From: a virus
IMG/VR virus record: IMGVR_UViG_3300009187_000094
Coordinates: 1-20,493 of that record
Strand: one strand, 5' to 3'
Length of the DNA stretch: 20,493 bases
In this document: positions 1 through 6,793 of the stretch, one piece after another
Position numbering within the stretch: the first letter of the stretch is position 1
Layout of the letters: the number at the start of each line of letters is the position of its first letter
The notes under the pieces: generated by a model
The model's database searches: none
Told to the model about the DNA's origin: nothing
Seen by the model: only the letters and a program-made list of their open reading frames with translations
Made by a program: the position numbers and the translations under genes

Positions 1-17
1 GAGCATCCGCAAGACAT
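1..17 (-). CDS. Possible start of a further gene running off the left edge
   Basis: An ATG at 17-15 on the minus strand is preceded by AACATAAATT, the same A/T-rich context ending in AATT-ATG that precedes many genes here. It opens a frame reading Met-Ser-Cys-Gly-Cys before the window ends. It lies 13 bases beyond the stop of the metallopeptidase gene, which fits the tight operon spacing. Only five codons are visible, so this is a start-context call, not a recognised gene. Confidence 0.3.
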
Positions 18-29
18 AATTTATGTTTT

Positions 30-326
30 CTACTTTGTTTGTGTGTTTGTGTCAAAAGTTATTTCACACATTTCATAATAAACATCTTCAATCAGTGTTC
101 CCATTTCTTCTATAGCGTCTTCTTCCAAGTCTTGAAATCTAGCGTGAAGTAATTCGTGAGATAATACATTGATAAAGCTTCTGCCTGACCTTGGATTGAT
201 AAAAATTGTTCGTGTTTCGTAGTCGCAAATTCCATCGTTATCAACTCCATCAGTTTTTCCTGCGTGACCGAATTGTATTTTCCAAATTTTTCCGTTTATT
301 TTCTTTTTGATTATCTTCTTTTTCAT
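30..326 (-). CDS. Small HExxH zinc metallopeptidase-like protein (98 aa)
   Basis: The protein carries HELLH at residues 57-61, a HExxH zinc-binding and catalytic motif inside the helix-like stretch VLSHELLHARF. It is followed by acidic residues (E69, E70, E73, E74) that could supply the third metal ligand, as in small IrrE/SprT-like phage peptidases. The N-terminus is very lysine-rich, then a short beta-rich part (KIWKIQF, ETRTIFINP) leads into the motif, as expected for a minimal peptidase domain. The ATG at 326 is the only upstream Met and the beta-rich part begins soon after it, so the 77-base overlap with the winged-helix gene appears genuine. Substrate unknown; host-protein cleavage or maturation are guesses. 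The fold assignment rests on the motif and general layout only. Confidence 0.72.
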   Translation of the reverse strand: MKKKIIKKKINGKIWKIQFGHAGKTDGVDNDGICDYETRTIFINPRSGRSFINVLSHELLHARFQDLEEDAIEEMGTLIEDVYYEMCEITFDTNTQTK

Positions 327-552
327 GGAATTTGTAGTATGGAATCATCCTTCCACCATTTTTTTTAACAAAAAACTTTCTTTCAGTTACGAATCCAAGT
401 TTTTTCCCTTCTTTAATTCTCTCTTGAACGGATGATCTTCCTGTGTTCCAAGCTGACATTAAATCATCTGTGCAATACCAACCATTAGGAGCAGGTTCGT
501 ATCGTTTATTGAGACTATCTTGTATGACTTTTAAAAAATCGTTTGGTGTCAT
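250..552 (-). CDS. Winged helix-turn-helix-like DNA-binding protein (100 aa)
   Basis: The middle of the protein (about residues 24-75) has the pattern of a winged-helix domain. A helix starts at WYCTDDLMSAW, a recognition-helix-like stretch follows (GRSSVQERIKEGKKLG), then two strands (FVTERKFFVKK and MIPYYKF) could form the wing. The tail (about 77-100) is highly charged, rich in Lys, Glu, Asn and Arg, and probably disordered. The start at 552 is chosen over an upstream TTG because the ATG overlaps the phosphoesterase stop by 4 bases and follows a clear GGAGG Shine-Dalgarno at about -7, which is exceptional in this window. It could be a late transcriptional regulator or a host-directed factor; the target is unknown. 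Confidence 0.75.
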   Translation of the reverse strand: MTPNDFLKVIQDSLNKRYEPAPNGWYCTDDLMSAWNTGRSSVQERIKEGKKLGFVTERKFFVKKNGGRMIPYYKFHEKEDNQKENKRKNLENTIRSRRKN

Positions 553-1295
553 GGCAACCTCCAAGGTTGACCTTGCTCTCTACTTGTGATGTGGATGCAG
601 GATTGTTTGAGTTCTTCGCAGTATTCTCCCCAAAGGAATGCTTGCGTCCATGCCAATGTAGCTCTGCGACACTTTGCGTAATCCATTCCAGATCGTTTTG
701 TCAGTGTTCCAATGTTGTATCCCATGCCGCCAACAAGATTGCGTCCCGGCTGCATGGAAACCTTGTGAGAATGACCAAATACTACCTTCCTTCTTGTGCT
801 ATTGCAGAACGCTTCAGCAGTGTCTCTCGCGGCCATCTCGTTGAAAAGAACGCCATGCTGGAATCCAATATCGGCTAGGTCATACATCTGCCAAACACCA
901 TCCCACGGAAACAATGGTGCGCGTAGCTTCTTGCAACACTCTTCAATAGCCTCAACAATTTTGTAAGCAGCATGAGCAACAACCGCATTGTTGCTGTGTC
1001 GCAACCTCCATGCTCGATCTTCGTGATTTCCACAAAGAACAACATTTGCTCCAAGCATTTTTAGGTGCATTAGACCTGTATCAATGTCTGGAATCAATGG
1101 TTCTGCTTCGCTTGCACCTTTCGCTCCAGACATCAGACTGGTTAGGTCAACGAAGTCTCCAAGATGTATTGTCGTATGCGGCTTGAAGTCTTTTTTGAAC
1201 CTCAAGACAGCATCAAGAGCTTCCTTGTCGCAGTATTTTGCATGACTGCATGAAACTGCTAACACTTTTTTCCATTTGTGTGCAATATTAGCCAT
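549..1295 (-). CDS. Calcineurin-like metallophosphoesterase (248 aa)
   Basis: The order of metal-binding motifs is that of the calcineurin-like phosphoesterase superfamily: a first motif CSH (residues 16-18), GD at 46-47 within HLGDFVD, GNHED at 89-93, a histidine at 147 (FQHG) and GHSH at 174-177. These residues normally bind a two-metal centre that hydrolyses phosphomono- or diesters. The first motif is usually D-x-H; here the Asp position is Cys16, which would alter one metal site unless this variant is normal in the subfamily. Length is typical. The gene follows the endolysin by six bases and overlaps the winged-helix gene by ATGA. Its start is in the A/T-rich AAATAAAT-ATG context. Nucleic acid or nucleotide phosphate processing is likely; the exact substrate cannot be read from sequence. 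Confidence 0.88.
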   Translation of the reverse strand: MANIAHKWKKVLAVSCSHAKYCDKEALDAVLRFKKDFKPHTTIHLGDFVDLTSLMSGAKGASEAEPLIPDIDTGLMHLKMLGANVVLCGNHEDRAWRLRHSNNAVVAHAAYKIVEAIEECCKKLRAPLFPWDGVWQMYDLADIGFQHGVLFNEMAARDTAEAFCNSTRRKVVFGHSHKVSMQPGRNLVGGMGYNIGTLTKRSGMDYAKCRRATLAWTQAFLWGEYCEELKQSCIHITSREQGQPWRLP

Positions 1296-1301
1296 ATTTA
1301 T

Positions 1302-1823
1302 TTATATCGATGCGATACTTGGATGAATGCGAATCAAATCTTTTACAAGTGTTTTTTTTCTAATTTTTTTCCATACACCATCTCCGCTTGTTGAATCTCT
1401 GTCACCTCGGCCATTGGTGTTTCCTTCCAAAGTCACAATTTCACTGCCTGTATCTTCAACGACAAATCCAACATGAGAGAAGTCAAATGTTACAATGTCG
1501 CCAAGTTGTGCCTTATGAGTATCATTATATATTTTAGTCGTATTTGGACGTTGTAATGCCCAAGATTTTAAACCATATGCAAGTGCTGTTTTTGGTCGCC
1601 ATTCTTCTGGACTTCTGCGTTGAAGATTAAGCCAAATTACAACTTGTGGAATAGATACCCATTCACGAATGCACCAGTCAATATATGCTGCGCACCATGG
1701 CCAATTTCCGGGGTCTAATTCTGTTGCGGACTGATATTCGCGGATACGTGATCCACGATTATTTCCACCATCTTCCCTAACGCCAACTTCAGCGGAAGCT
1801 ATGGCGATAAGTTTGTGAAGCAT
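1302..1823 (-). CDS. Endolysin, CHAP/NlpC-P60-like cysteine amidohydrolase (173 aa)
   Basis: A papain-like CHAP-type peptidoglycan hydrolase is indicated by a catalytic Cys44 in WPWCAAYIDWC, His117 in FDFSHVGFV and a polar residue at N135 in LEGNTN. The opening (LIAIASAEVGVRE) and the NWPWC block are typical of the phage CHAP-type family that degrades the cross-links or amide bonds of the cell wall. No signal peptide or separate wall-binding domain is visible, so export should depend on a holin. The gene starts right after a 58-aa two-TM holin candidate, completing a lysis cassette. The ATG at 1823 lies three bases after the holin stop. The call is strong; exact bond specificity is not. Confidence 0.86.
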   Translation of the reverse strand: MLHKLIAIASAEVGVREDGGNNRGSRIREYQSATELDPGNWPWCAAYIDWCIREWVSIPQVVIWLNLQRRSPEEWRPKTALAYGLKSWALQRPNTTKIYNDTHKAQLGDIVTFDFSHVGFVVEDTGSEIVTLEGNTNGRGDRDSTSGDGVWKKIRKKTLVKDLIRIHPSIASI

Positions 1824-1826
1824 GGA

Positions 1827-2003
1827 TTATTTTTTTTCTTTGCGGAATACATTGATTGCGCCAACAACCGCCATGCCAGCAGCCGCGATAGCGTTTGCTT
1901 GGTCTGGAACAAGCGTAATTCCAGCGGCGGATGCAACGAACACAAGTCCGCGCCATGTGGAGTTCTCTGCAAGTCGATCAAGGATGTAATTTACGATTTT
2001 CAT
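1827..2003 (-). CDS. Holin candidate, two transmembrane segments (58 aa)
   Basis: Translating 2003 to 1827 gives a 58-residue protein starting MKIVNYILDRLAENSTWRG. Two hydrophobic stretches (about 18-33 and 38-53) are joined by a short polar turn containing PDQ, and the tail is basic (FRKEKK). Small size, two TM helices and a charged C-terminus are the hallmarks of class II holins, which form inner-membrane lesions that release the endolysin. It lies directly in front of the endolysin, and its ATG overlaps the lipoprotein stop by 4 bases. Family membership is inferred from topology and context, since holins share little sequence. Confidence 0.82.
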   Translation of the reverse strand: MKIVNYILDRLAENSTWRGLVFVASAAGITLVPDQANAIAAAGMAVVGAINVFRKEKK

Positions 2004-2203
2004 TTATCTTTATATAGTTTAGGTTGCGGTATGATTGGATTGAACCAATCTATTTCTTGTTCTGGTGGGAGATACTTTACATTAACTGAAATTTTAACTT
2101 GTCCGTATTTTCCAATATCATTTCCAACTGGAGGAATAGGCACAGAAACGCAACTTGTGAGTGCAAGACATACAAACAACATTAATGCAATTTTATTTTT
2201 CAT
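2000..2203 (-). CDS. Small outer-membrane lipoprotein, o-spanin candidate (67 aa)
   Basis: The N-terminus has a Lys-containing start, a hydrophobic core (IALMLFVCLAL) and a lipobox LTSC, so signal peptidase II should cleave before the Cys at about residue 18 and a lipid would be attached. The mature part is about 50 residues, proline-rich (VPIPP, YLPPEQE, IIPQP). Small proline-rich lipoproteins in lysis cassettes are characteristic of Rz1-type outer spanin subunits, which disrupt the outer membrane. The gene sits between two small membrane proteins, and no separate inner spanin with a coiled coil is seen. The ATG at 2203 is preferred over a TTG one codon upstream. The lipoprotein call is strong; the spanin role is inferred. 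Confidence 0.78.
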   Translation of the reverse strand: MKNKIALMLFVCLALTSCVSVPIPPVGNDIGKYGQVKISVNVKYLPPEQEIDWFNPIIPQPKLYKDK

Positions 2204-2209
2204 CAAGGC

Positions 2210-2386
2210 TTATTTTTTATTCCAATTACGAGCAAGAACAATAAGTGAACCAACTCCAACTACTATACCTACAATAAGAGACGCTATGCGCAACCATGCT
2301 TCTACTTCCGGTAAGAATGAAATCCCAACTGATGTTGCAGTTGCAATAACACCAGTTAATCCTGCGTTAAATGAGTTAGTTTCCAT
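2210..2386 (-). CDS. Small two-TM membrane protein, holin or antiholin candidate (58 aa)
   Basis: The frame 2386-2210 encodes 58 residues starting METNSFNAGLTGVIA. A first hydrophobic segment spans about residues 8-25 and a second, very hydrophobic one (IASLIVGIVVGVGSLIVLA) about 34-52, with a basic end (RNWNKK). The ATG overlaps the stop of the 53-aa gene by one base (TAATG). With another 58-aa two-TM protein three genes on, this could be half of a holin/antiholin pair or a second holin. There is no family-specific motif, so the function is inferred from size, topology and place in the lysis cassette. Confidence 0.75.
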   Translation of the reverse strand: METNSFNAGLTGVIATATSVGISFLPEVEAWLRIASLIVGIVVGVGSLIVLARNWNKK

Positions 2387-2547
2387 TATTCTGGTCTTTC
2401 TGGTAATTTTGATAAATCAATTTCGATTGCTAAAACTGCATAAGTGTTGGGTAAGGGTTGCCATGATGGATACAAATTTTTATCCCAATAAGTAATAAAA
2501 TCCAACCATCCACCCTCTGTATTAATGATTGCGTATTGTTCGCTCAT
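2386..2547 (-). CDS. Small conserved-looking phage protein (53 aa), function unknown
   Basis: The reading frame from ATG 2547 to the TAA at 2388-2386 encodes 53 residues beginning MSEQYAIINTEGGWLDFITYWD. It is acidic and aromatic, with several Trp and Tyr, no TM segment and no Cys. The start is in the TTTTTAAT-ATG context seen at other genes and begins one base after the collagen-like fibre gene's stop. The next gene's ATG overlaps its TAA. Small Trp-rich proteins at this position, between fibre and lysis genes, are frequent in phages, but I do not recognise a function; a fibre chaperone or minor virion component are possibilities. Confidence 0.78.
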   Translation of the reverse strand: MSEQYAIINTEGGWLDFITYWDKNLYPSWQPLPNTYAVLAIEIDLSKLPERPE

Positions 2548-2548
2548 A

Positions 2549-4198
2549 TTAAAAATAAGTTGTTACAACCACAATACCTTGCGAGCCATTGCCGCCTTTG
2601 CCAGATGCAAACCCACTACCGCCACCGCCACCACCGCCACCAGCACCATATAATCCTCCATTGCCTCCCGCCATCGCTGGGGCTGAAAAACTTGCTGTGC
2701 CTCCACCGCCACCAGAAGCATTCATCGGAGTATTGGTTGGCACATCAGGCCCATTCACGCCAGCACCGGGAGCAGTCGCTGATCCATTATATGAAGTTGC
2801 TAATCCTCCAGTTCCTCCAGTTCCTGCTGATACTGATCCCGCGGTTCCCCCACCTCCCCCACCACCGCCACCAGCACTCGTATTTCCTCCTGCATTTGTT
2901 CCTGCACCTGTTGCCGATCCGTTTGCTCCTGTTCCTCCAATAAACAATGCTCGTCCACCACCAGCACCAGCACTGCCTCCAGTGCCAGCAGTGCCTCCAG
3001 TTCCATTCCCCCCTCTATCAGCATAAACCCAAAGACCAAAATTAGACGGGCCTCCGGGCAATCCATTATTTCCAAGTCCAACAGATGTTACAGATGCACC
3101 ACCCGCGCCACCCGCGCCAACAACTCCATTTTCTGAAGCTCCAAGTAATGCAGCGGATAATGTCATGAAACTTCTTGCTCCACCACCACCACCGCCACCA
3201 CCAGATGCTGGAGATGCCGCAGCACTCATTTGTCCAGACCCACCGCCACCACCGCCACTAATAACAGCAACATGAACAGATTTTGCATTTGTAGGTTTGT
3301 TCCAAGTAAATGCTCCAGCGGTTGTAAAAACTTGAACATCGGCAGTAGAAATTCCGCCAGTCCCGGTTGCTCCAGTTGCGCCTGTTACAGAAATTCCAGT
3401 AGCTCCAGTTGCTCCATCAACACCAGCAGTTCCAGTTGCTCCTGTAGAACCTTGTGTTCCAATTCCAGTAGCTCCTGTGGCTCCAGTTGATCCGCTTGCG
3501 CCAATCCCTGTAGCACCTGTTGATCCATTGTTACCTGCGGTTCCAGTGGCTCCAGTGCTGCCCTGTCCGCCAACAGCTCCAGTAGAGCCAGTCGAACCTT
3601 GAACACCAACACCAGTAGCCCCTGTAGAGCCTTGGTTTCCTGCAATACCTGTTGAACCCGTAGAACCTTGTCCACCTGTAATTCCAGTAGCTCCTTGAAC
3701 CCCTGTTGCACCAGATGACCCAATACCAGTAGCTCCAGTTGATCCTTGAATGCCAGTAGCCCCACTAGAACCTTGCACTCCAGTAATACCTGTAGCTCCA
3801 GTTGAACCTATCCCAGTAGCACCATTATTACCTGTTAATCCAGTTGCTCCAGTGGAACCTTGCATTCCAACGCCAGTAGCCCCGGTTGGCCCACCGCTGG
3901 GGCCAGTTGCTCCAGTAAGTCCTGTGGCTCCTGTTGATCCAGTTGATCCATTAATTCCAACACCAGCAGTTCCAGTTGCTCCAGCAACTCCTGTTGCGCC
4001 TTGAATACCAGTTGCTCCAGTAGCACCTCCACCTGTCGCGCCTGTCGCTCCATTTAATCCATTAACACCAGTTGCACCAGTTGCGCCTGTTGATCCCACA
4101 TAAGGCCAATTACAATCGTTTTGTTGGCCCGGCAATTGATAAGGATTGCAAGGAGCGCATGACTGAGGCCCAGTTGTCCAGATTACTTTTGGAGTCAT
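2549..4198 (-). CDS. Collagen-like, glycine-rich tail fibre or receptor-binding protein (549 aa)
   Basis: The protein has a short Cys-containing head (1-34, Cys at 14, 17 and 29). Residues 35-281 form a collagen-like Gly-X-Y region dominated by GAT, GST and GIQ triplets with regular short interruptions. From 286 there is a glycine-rich C-terminal domain: a beta opening ([26 protein letters not shown]) typical of the Gly_rich_2-type domain, then many poly-Gly runs to a hydrophobic end ([10 protein letters not shown]). Collagen-like triple helices form thin rigid fibre shafts in phages, and glycine-rich ends can form receptor-binding sandwiches. Thr is abundant in the Y position, where bacterial collagens such as BclA are O-glycosylated. 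It lies downstream of another fibre gene and upstream of lysis. Codons for the repeats are near-identical, so copy-number variation is likely. Confidence 0.9.
   Translation of the reverse strand: MTPKVIWTTGPQSCAPCNPYQLPGQQNDCNWPYVGSTGATGATGVNGLNGATGATGGGATGATGIQGATGVAGATGTAGVGINGSTGSTGATGLTGATGPSGGPTGATGVGMQGSTGATGLTGNNGATGIGSTGATGITGVQGSSGATGIQGSTGATGIGSSGATGVQGATGITGGQGSTGSTGIAGNQGSTGATGVGVQGSTGSTGAVGGQGSTGATGTAGNNGSTGATGIGASGSTGATGATGIGTQGSTGATGTAGVDGATGATGISVTGATGATGTGGISTADVQVFTTAGAFTWNKPTNAKSVHVAVISGGGGGGSGQMSAAASPASGGGGGGGGARSFMTLSAALLGASENGVVGAGGAGGASVTSVGLGNNGLPGGPSNFGLWVYADRGGNGTGGTAGTGGSAGAGGGRALFIGGTGANGSATGAGTNAGGNTSAGGGGGGGGGTAGSVSAGTGGTGGLATSYNGSATAPGAGVNGPDVPTNTPMNASGGGGGTASFSAPAMAGGNGGLYGAGGGGGGGGSGFASGKGGNGSQGIVVVTTYF
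3356..4096 (-). repeat. Collagen-coding minisatellite-like tandem repeats
   Basis: About 740 bases coding for residues 35-281 of the fibre are built from 9-base units and their multiples, read on the plus strand as variants of CCAGTTGCTCC and CCAGTAGCTCC. The units are imperfect, and the interruptions in the Gly-X-Y pattern recur at fairly regular spacing. Such tracts expand and contract by slippage or recombination, which would change fibre length. It is a coding repeat, not a CRISPR array: there are no unique spacers and the frame stays open throughout. Confidence 0.85.
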
Positions 4199-4201
4199 TG
4201 A

Positions 4202-4438
4202 TTAATTAATTTGTTTCCACTGACGCTCAACTCGATCTTCAAACCATACCACAATAGGCTCCCATTCGCCATCTTCTGGTTTTTCTATTTTCACCACCTC
4301 TACAAGACGAGGGTCTTCCCATCCTTCTGGGACTGGATAAGGTCTAATCGTATCAATTCGTGGATTGCCTTCATCGTCAAGAACGACACTGGCAAGCTCT
4401 CTTGTTCCGTCTGGAAATATAAGTCCAAATGTTTTCAT
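4202..4438 (-). CDS. Small acidic protein between two fibre genes (78 aa)
   Basis: The protein begins MKTFGLIFPDGTRELASVVLDDEGNP and is rich in Asp, Glu, Pro and Trp, without TM segments or cysteines. The alternation of short beta-like runs (TFGLIF, ELASVVL, VEVVKI, EPIVVWF) suggests a small beta fold. It is wedged between the 670-aa and 549-aa fibre genes with gaps of 3 bases on each side, so it is surely co-transcribed with them. Its size and place suit a fibre chaperone, fibre tip or linker. I do not recognise a family. Confidence 0.82.
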   Translation of the reverse strand: MKTFGLIFPDGTRELASVVLDDEGNPRIDTIRPYPVPEGWEDPRLVEVVKIEKPEDGEWEPIVVWFEDRVERQWKQIN

Positions 4439-4441
4439 AAA

Positions 4442-6454
4442 TTATGCTCCGTAAGCTACTTCAACAACATCAACACTTGCAACCCACCTCCATGTTTCAG
4501 ATGCAATTCCTGTAACTTGAACACTTAAATAGTCGCTTGCGTCATTTGCTGTAATGCTAATTGATGTTAGTGATACTGTATCTATTCCAATTGTATTGAC
4601 TGTTCCAACAAGCGTTGTAGTTGCAGCAACATTTTTAATTGAGAATTGACGAATATAACTTGCTGTTGCTGATCCATCGCTTTTGATTCCAGCAATGTTA
4701 ATTGTTCCAGTAAGATATTTTCCAGATGGAATTCCAAGATATGTCGTAGCTCCATCCAGTGCCATTTCAACTGCGGTGTTTGTTGTCGTCTTGCAGCGAA
4801 GGACAAATCGGGCGCGTTGTGCGTCTCCTTGAGCTGCGAATTGTCCTGCTGAATGCGCTTGCATCGCATGACGATCTGCCAATGAATTTGCTCCAGAACT
4901 AAACGAGATTCTGGCAGATGCTCTTGTTATTTCTTGAATTGCAAAGGAAGAAACCCCTTGCGCGGAGCATTGGAGTCCAAAAGCTACACAACTATTGCTG
5001 CTTGCTATTGAACTATCACCCGATAATACACTTGCGCATATTCCTGACGCAGTTCCATTATACCCGCCTAACACTGCTGAAGAATTTCCAGACGCAGTAT
5101 TTAGCGATCCACCTAATACAGAAGAATTTATTCCACTTGCAGTGTTTTGAGCACCGCCACTTACCACTGCATCAGCACCTGATGCAACTTGTGCTGCTGT
5201 GCTTCTGTTTCGTTGTAAGTCAACTGCCCTTGCCCCCCTTGCATTACCGCCAGTTGCCGTGCCATCCGGCTTCGGCCCTGCGATCATCGCCCCTGTGCCT
5301 TTCGGCGTGAGGACAAGCGCGGAGTTGGTTTGTCCAGAGTGCTGGTTAGTGATAGCAACATTCGCTTGAGTAGAAACAGTAGCATCATCAATATTTAGAT
5401 CAGAATTTTGCAATGTTGCTCCACCAGTTCCGTCTGCTCGGAGGATAGCATTATCAACAGCACCAGTTGTAATTGTTGCTTGTTTGCTGTTAAAGGTAGT
5501 CCAATCCGTAGAAGTAAGAAATCCTTTAGTGCTTCCGCTTGCTGCCTGCCCATTAGTATAGTCAATGCTAACTACTCCGCTTGTTGCATCAAAATCAGAT
5601 GCTGTAAATGCCGCCGCTCCTTTAGTTACTCCATCTGCTGCTGCGTTTGCAATACTGATTGCTGGAGTTGCGCCGCCAGATGATGCAATTGGCGAAGTTC
5701 CTGTAACAGACGTTACAGTCCCAGTTGCAGGAGTTGTCCATGTTGGAGTTCCCGCGCCAGCAGAAGTTAGAACTTGACCAGCAGTTCCAATAGGTGTTAC
5801 ACCTAATGCTGAAGTTGTAGAACCATAAGCTACTCCACCAGCAACAAATGCTGAAGATTGACCTGTGCCGCCTCGATTTGCAGCAACAGTATTTCCATTC
5901 CAAGTAGCTGAAGTAATAGATCCCGGATAATCAAATGTATTGGTTGACCATGAAACATTTGCTGGAGACTGATCGTGCCTATCCCAAGTTCCTGCTGCCG
6001 TTGCATTATCAAGCAAAACAACTGTGACATATCCACCAGATGGAATGGAAACAACAAGAGTATTGGAGTTATTATTTACCAGTATTGCACCAGAACTTTG
6101 ATTGTTGTTAAAACTAAAAATTGTGCCTTTTGTGAGTGTAGTTGCATCTGGCAACTTAATTGTTTGTCCACCAGATCCAGTAACAAGAGAGACAGGAGCA
6201 GATGCAGCAGTTAAAACAACTTGAGTTCCAGATGCAGTAATTGTTGCAAGATTATTAAAGAACGCATTCGCTGAGATGTTATTGTTAGCGTCTTTTACAA
6301 CTACTGTGCTATCAATTGCAATTGTTCCAGAGGTCGTAATAGTCCCGCCAGTAAGTCCTGTGCCTGCCGTAATGCTTGTGACCGTGCCGCCACCACCACT
6401 TCCGCCACCTGCAATATCAAGTTTACCTGTGAATGGATTAAATTTAAATGCCAT
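4442..6454 (-). CDS. Tail fibre/adhesin with YadA-head-like repeats (670 aa)
   Basis: The N-terminus MAFKFNPFTGKLDI followed by a glycine linker is an opening I associate with phage fibre proteins. Residues 24-60 and 243-300 contain Thr/Ser/Gly-rich beta repeats (TVTSITAGTGLTGG, TVTSVTGTSPI). Residues 193-243 carry a GGTGQSS...VAYGSTTSALGV...GTAGQVLTS...TPTW block seen in fibre shafts. Residues about 423-505 contain repeated ASG.NS.VLGG.LNTASG units, the left-handed beta-roll of YadA-type trimeric adhesin heads. The end (about 550-670) is a beta-rich globular part, possibly the receptor-binding tip. The protein probably trimerises. It follows the 89-aa protein with a 1-base gap. Fibre role strong; receptor unknown. 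Confidence 0.88.
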   Translation of the reverse strand: MAFKFNPFTGKLDIAGGGSGGGGTVTSITAGTGLTGGTITTSGTIAIDSTVVVKDANNNISANAFFNNLATITASGTQVVLTAASAPVSLVTGSGGQTIKLPDATTLTKGTIFSFNNNQSSGAILVNNNSNTLVVSIPSGGYVTVVLLDNATAAGTWDRHDQSPANVSWSTNTFDYPGSITSATWNGNTVAANRGGTGQSSAFVAGGVAYGSTTSALGVTPIGTAGQVLTSAGAGTPTWTTPATGTVTSVTGTSPIASSGGATPAISIANAAADGVTKGAAAFTASDFDATSGVVSIDYTNGQAASGSTKGFLTSTDWTTFNSKQATITTGAVDNAILRADGTGGATLQNSDLNIDDATVSTQANVAITNQHSGQTNSALVLTPKGTGAMIAGPKPDGTATGGNARGARAVDLQRNRSTAAQVASGADAVVSGGAQNTASGINSSVLGGSLNTASGNSSAVLGGYNGTASGICASVLSGDSSIASSNSCVAFGLQCSAQGVSSFAIQEITRASARISFSSGANSLADRHAMQAHSAGQFAAQGDAQRARFVLRCKTTTNTAVEMALDGATTYLGIPSGKYLTGTINIAGIKSDGSATASYIRQFSIKNVAATTTLVGTVNTIGIDTVSLTSISITANDASDYLSVQVTGIASETWRWVASVDVVEVAYGA

Positions 6455-6455
6455 A

Positions 6456-6725
6456 TTAAGAAATTACTACGTTGACAAGATTAGCATCACTCACTGTTGG
6501 AGGCTGAACAGAATATGTCAATGTTAAAGTTGCAACAGTAGCTCCAGATTTTTTATACACAACAGTAGCAATATTGTTTGTGCTTCCATAATATGTCAAA
6601 GCAAGTTGATCGTATGTTGGAATTTGAAACCCTTTAAGACTTGCAATTCCTGTTGAAATTTCATTTGCACCATCCAAAACAAGATGGCGAAATTTTGCTG
6701 TGTCGAGAATAGAAGGAATATTCAT
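6456..6725 (-). CDS. Small virion-associated protein upstream of the fibre (89 aa)
   Basis: The protein begins MNIPSILDTAKFRHLVLDGANE, then has a beta-rich body with GFQIPTYDQLALTYYGSTNNIATVVYKK in its middle and TLTLTYSV near the end. It has no cysteines, TM segment or signal. It is the first gene after the major capsid gene and ends one base before the fibre ATG, so it probably belongs to the virion or fibre attachment. The TYDQLALTYYGSTNNI pattern resembles small proteins that precede fibre genes in other phages, but I cannot name the family. The start is in a TATATTATT-ATG context. Confidence 0.8.
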   Translation of the reverse strand: MNIPSILDTAKFRHLVLDGANEISTGIASLKGFQIPTYDQLALTYYGSTNNIATVVYKKSGATVATLTLTYSVQPPTVSDANLVNVVIS

Positions 6726-6744
6726 AATAATATAAGCTGATGAA

Positions 6745-6775
6745 GTGGCAGGGTCGCGTTAATTGACCCTGCCAC
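6745..6775 (-). terminator. Strong hairpin after the capsid gene, attenuator or RNA-stability element
   Basis: Two perfect 11-base arms (6745-6755 GTGGCAGGGTC and 6765-6775) flank a 9-base loop, 19 bases beyond the capsid stop codon. The stem is GC-rich and stable, but neither strand has a following U-run, so it is not a canonical intrinsic terminator. Placed between a highly expressed capsid gene and the fibre genes, it may attenuate readthrough or protect the 3' end of the capsid mRNA from exonucleases. The structure is certain as an inverted repeat; the role is inferred. Confidence 0.6.
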
Positions 6776-6793
6776 CGATACCAACCTACCTAA

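Noticed and set aside
2589-3026. Long plus-strand proline-rich ORF opposite the glycine-rich fibre region
   Set aside because: It is the antisense shadow of poly-Gly codons (GGN opposite CCN) with no start context.
3356-4096. Repeat array reminiscent of CRISPR
   Set aside because: Units are 9-base coding repeats in an open frame with no unique spacers and no cas genes.
5408-5683. Plus-strand Cys/Ser-rich ORFs within the fibre gene
   Set aside because: They are antisense shadows of Thr/Ala/Gly-rich repeats and lack supporting start context.
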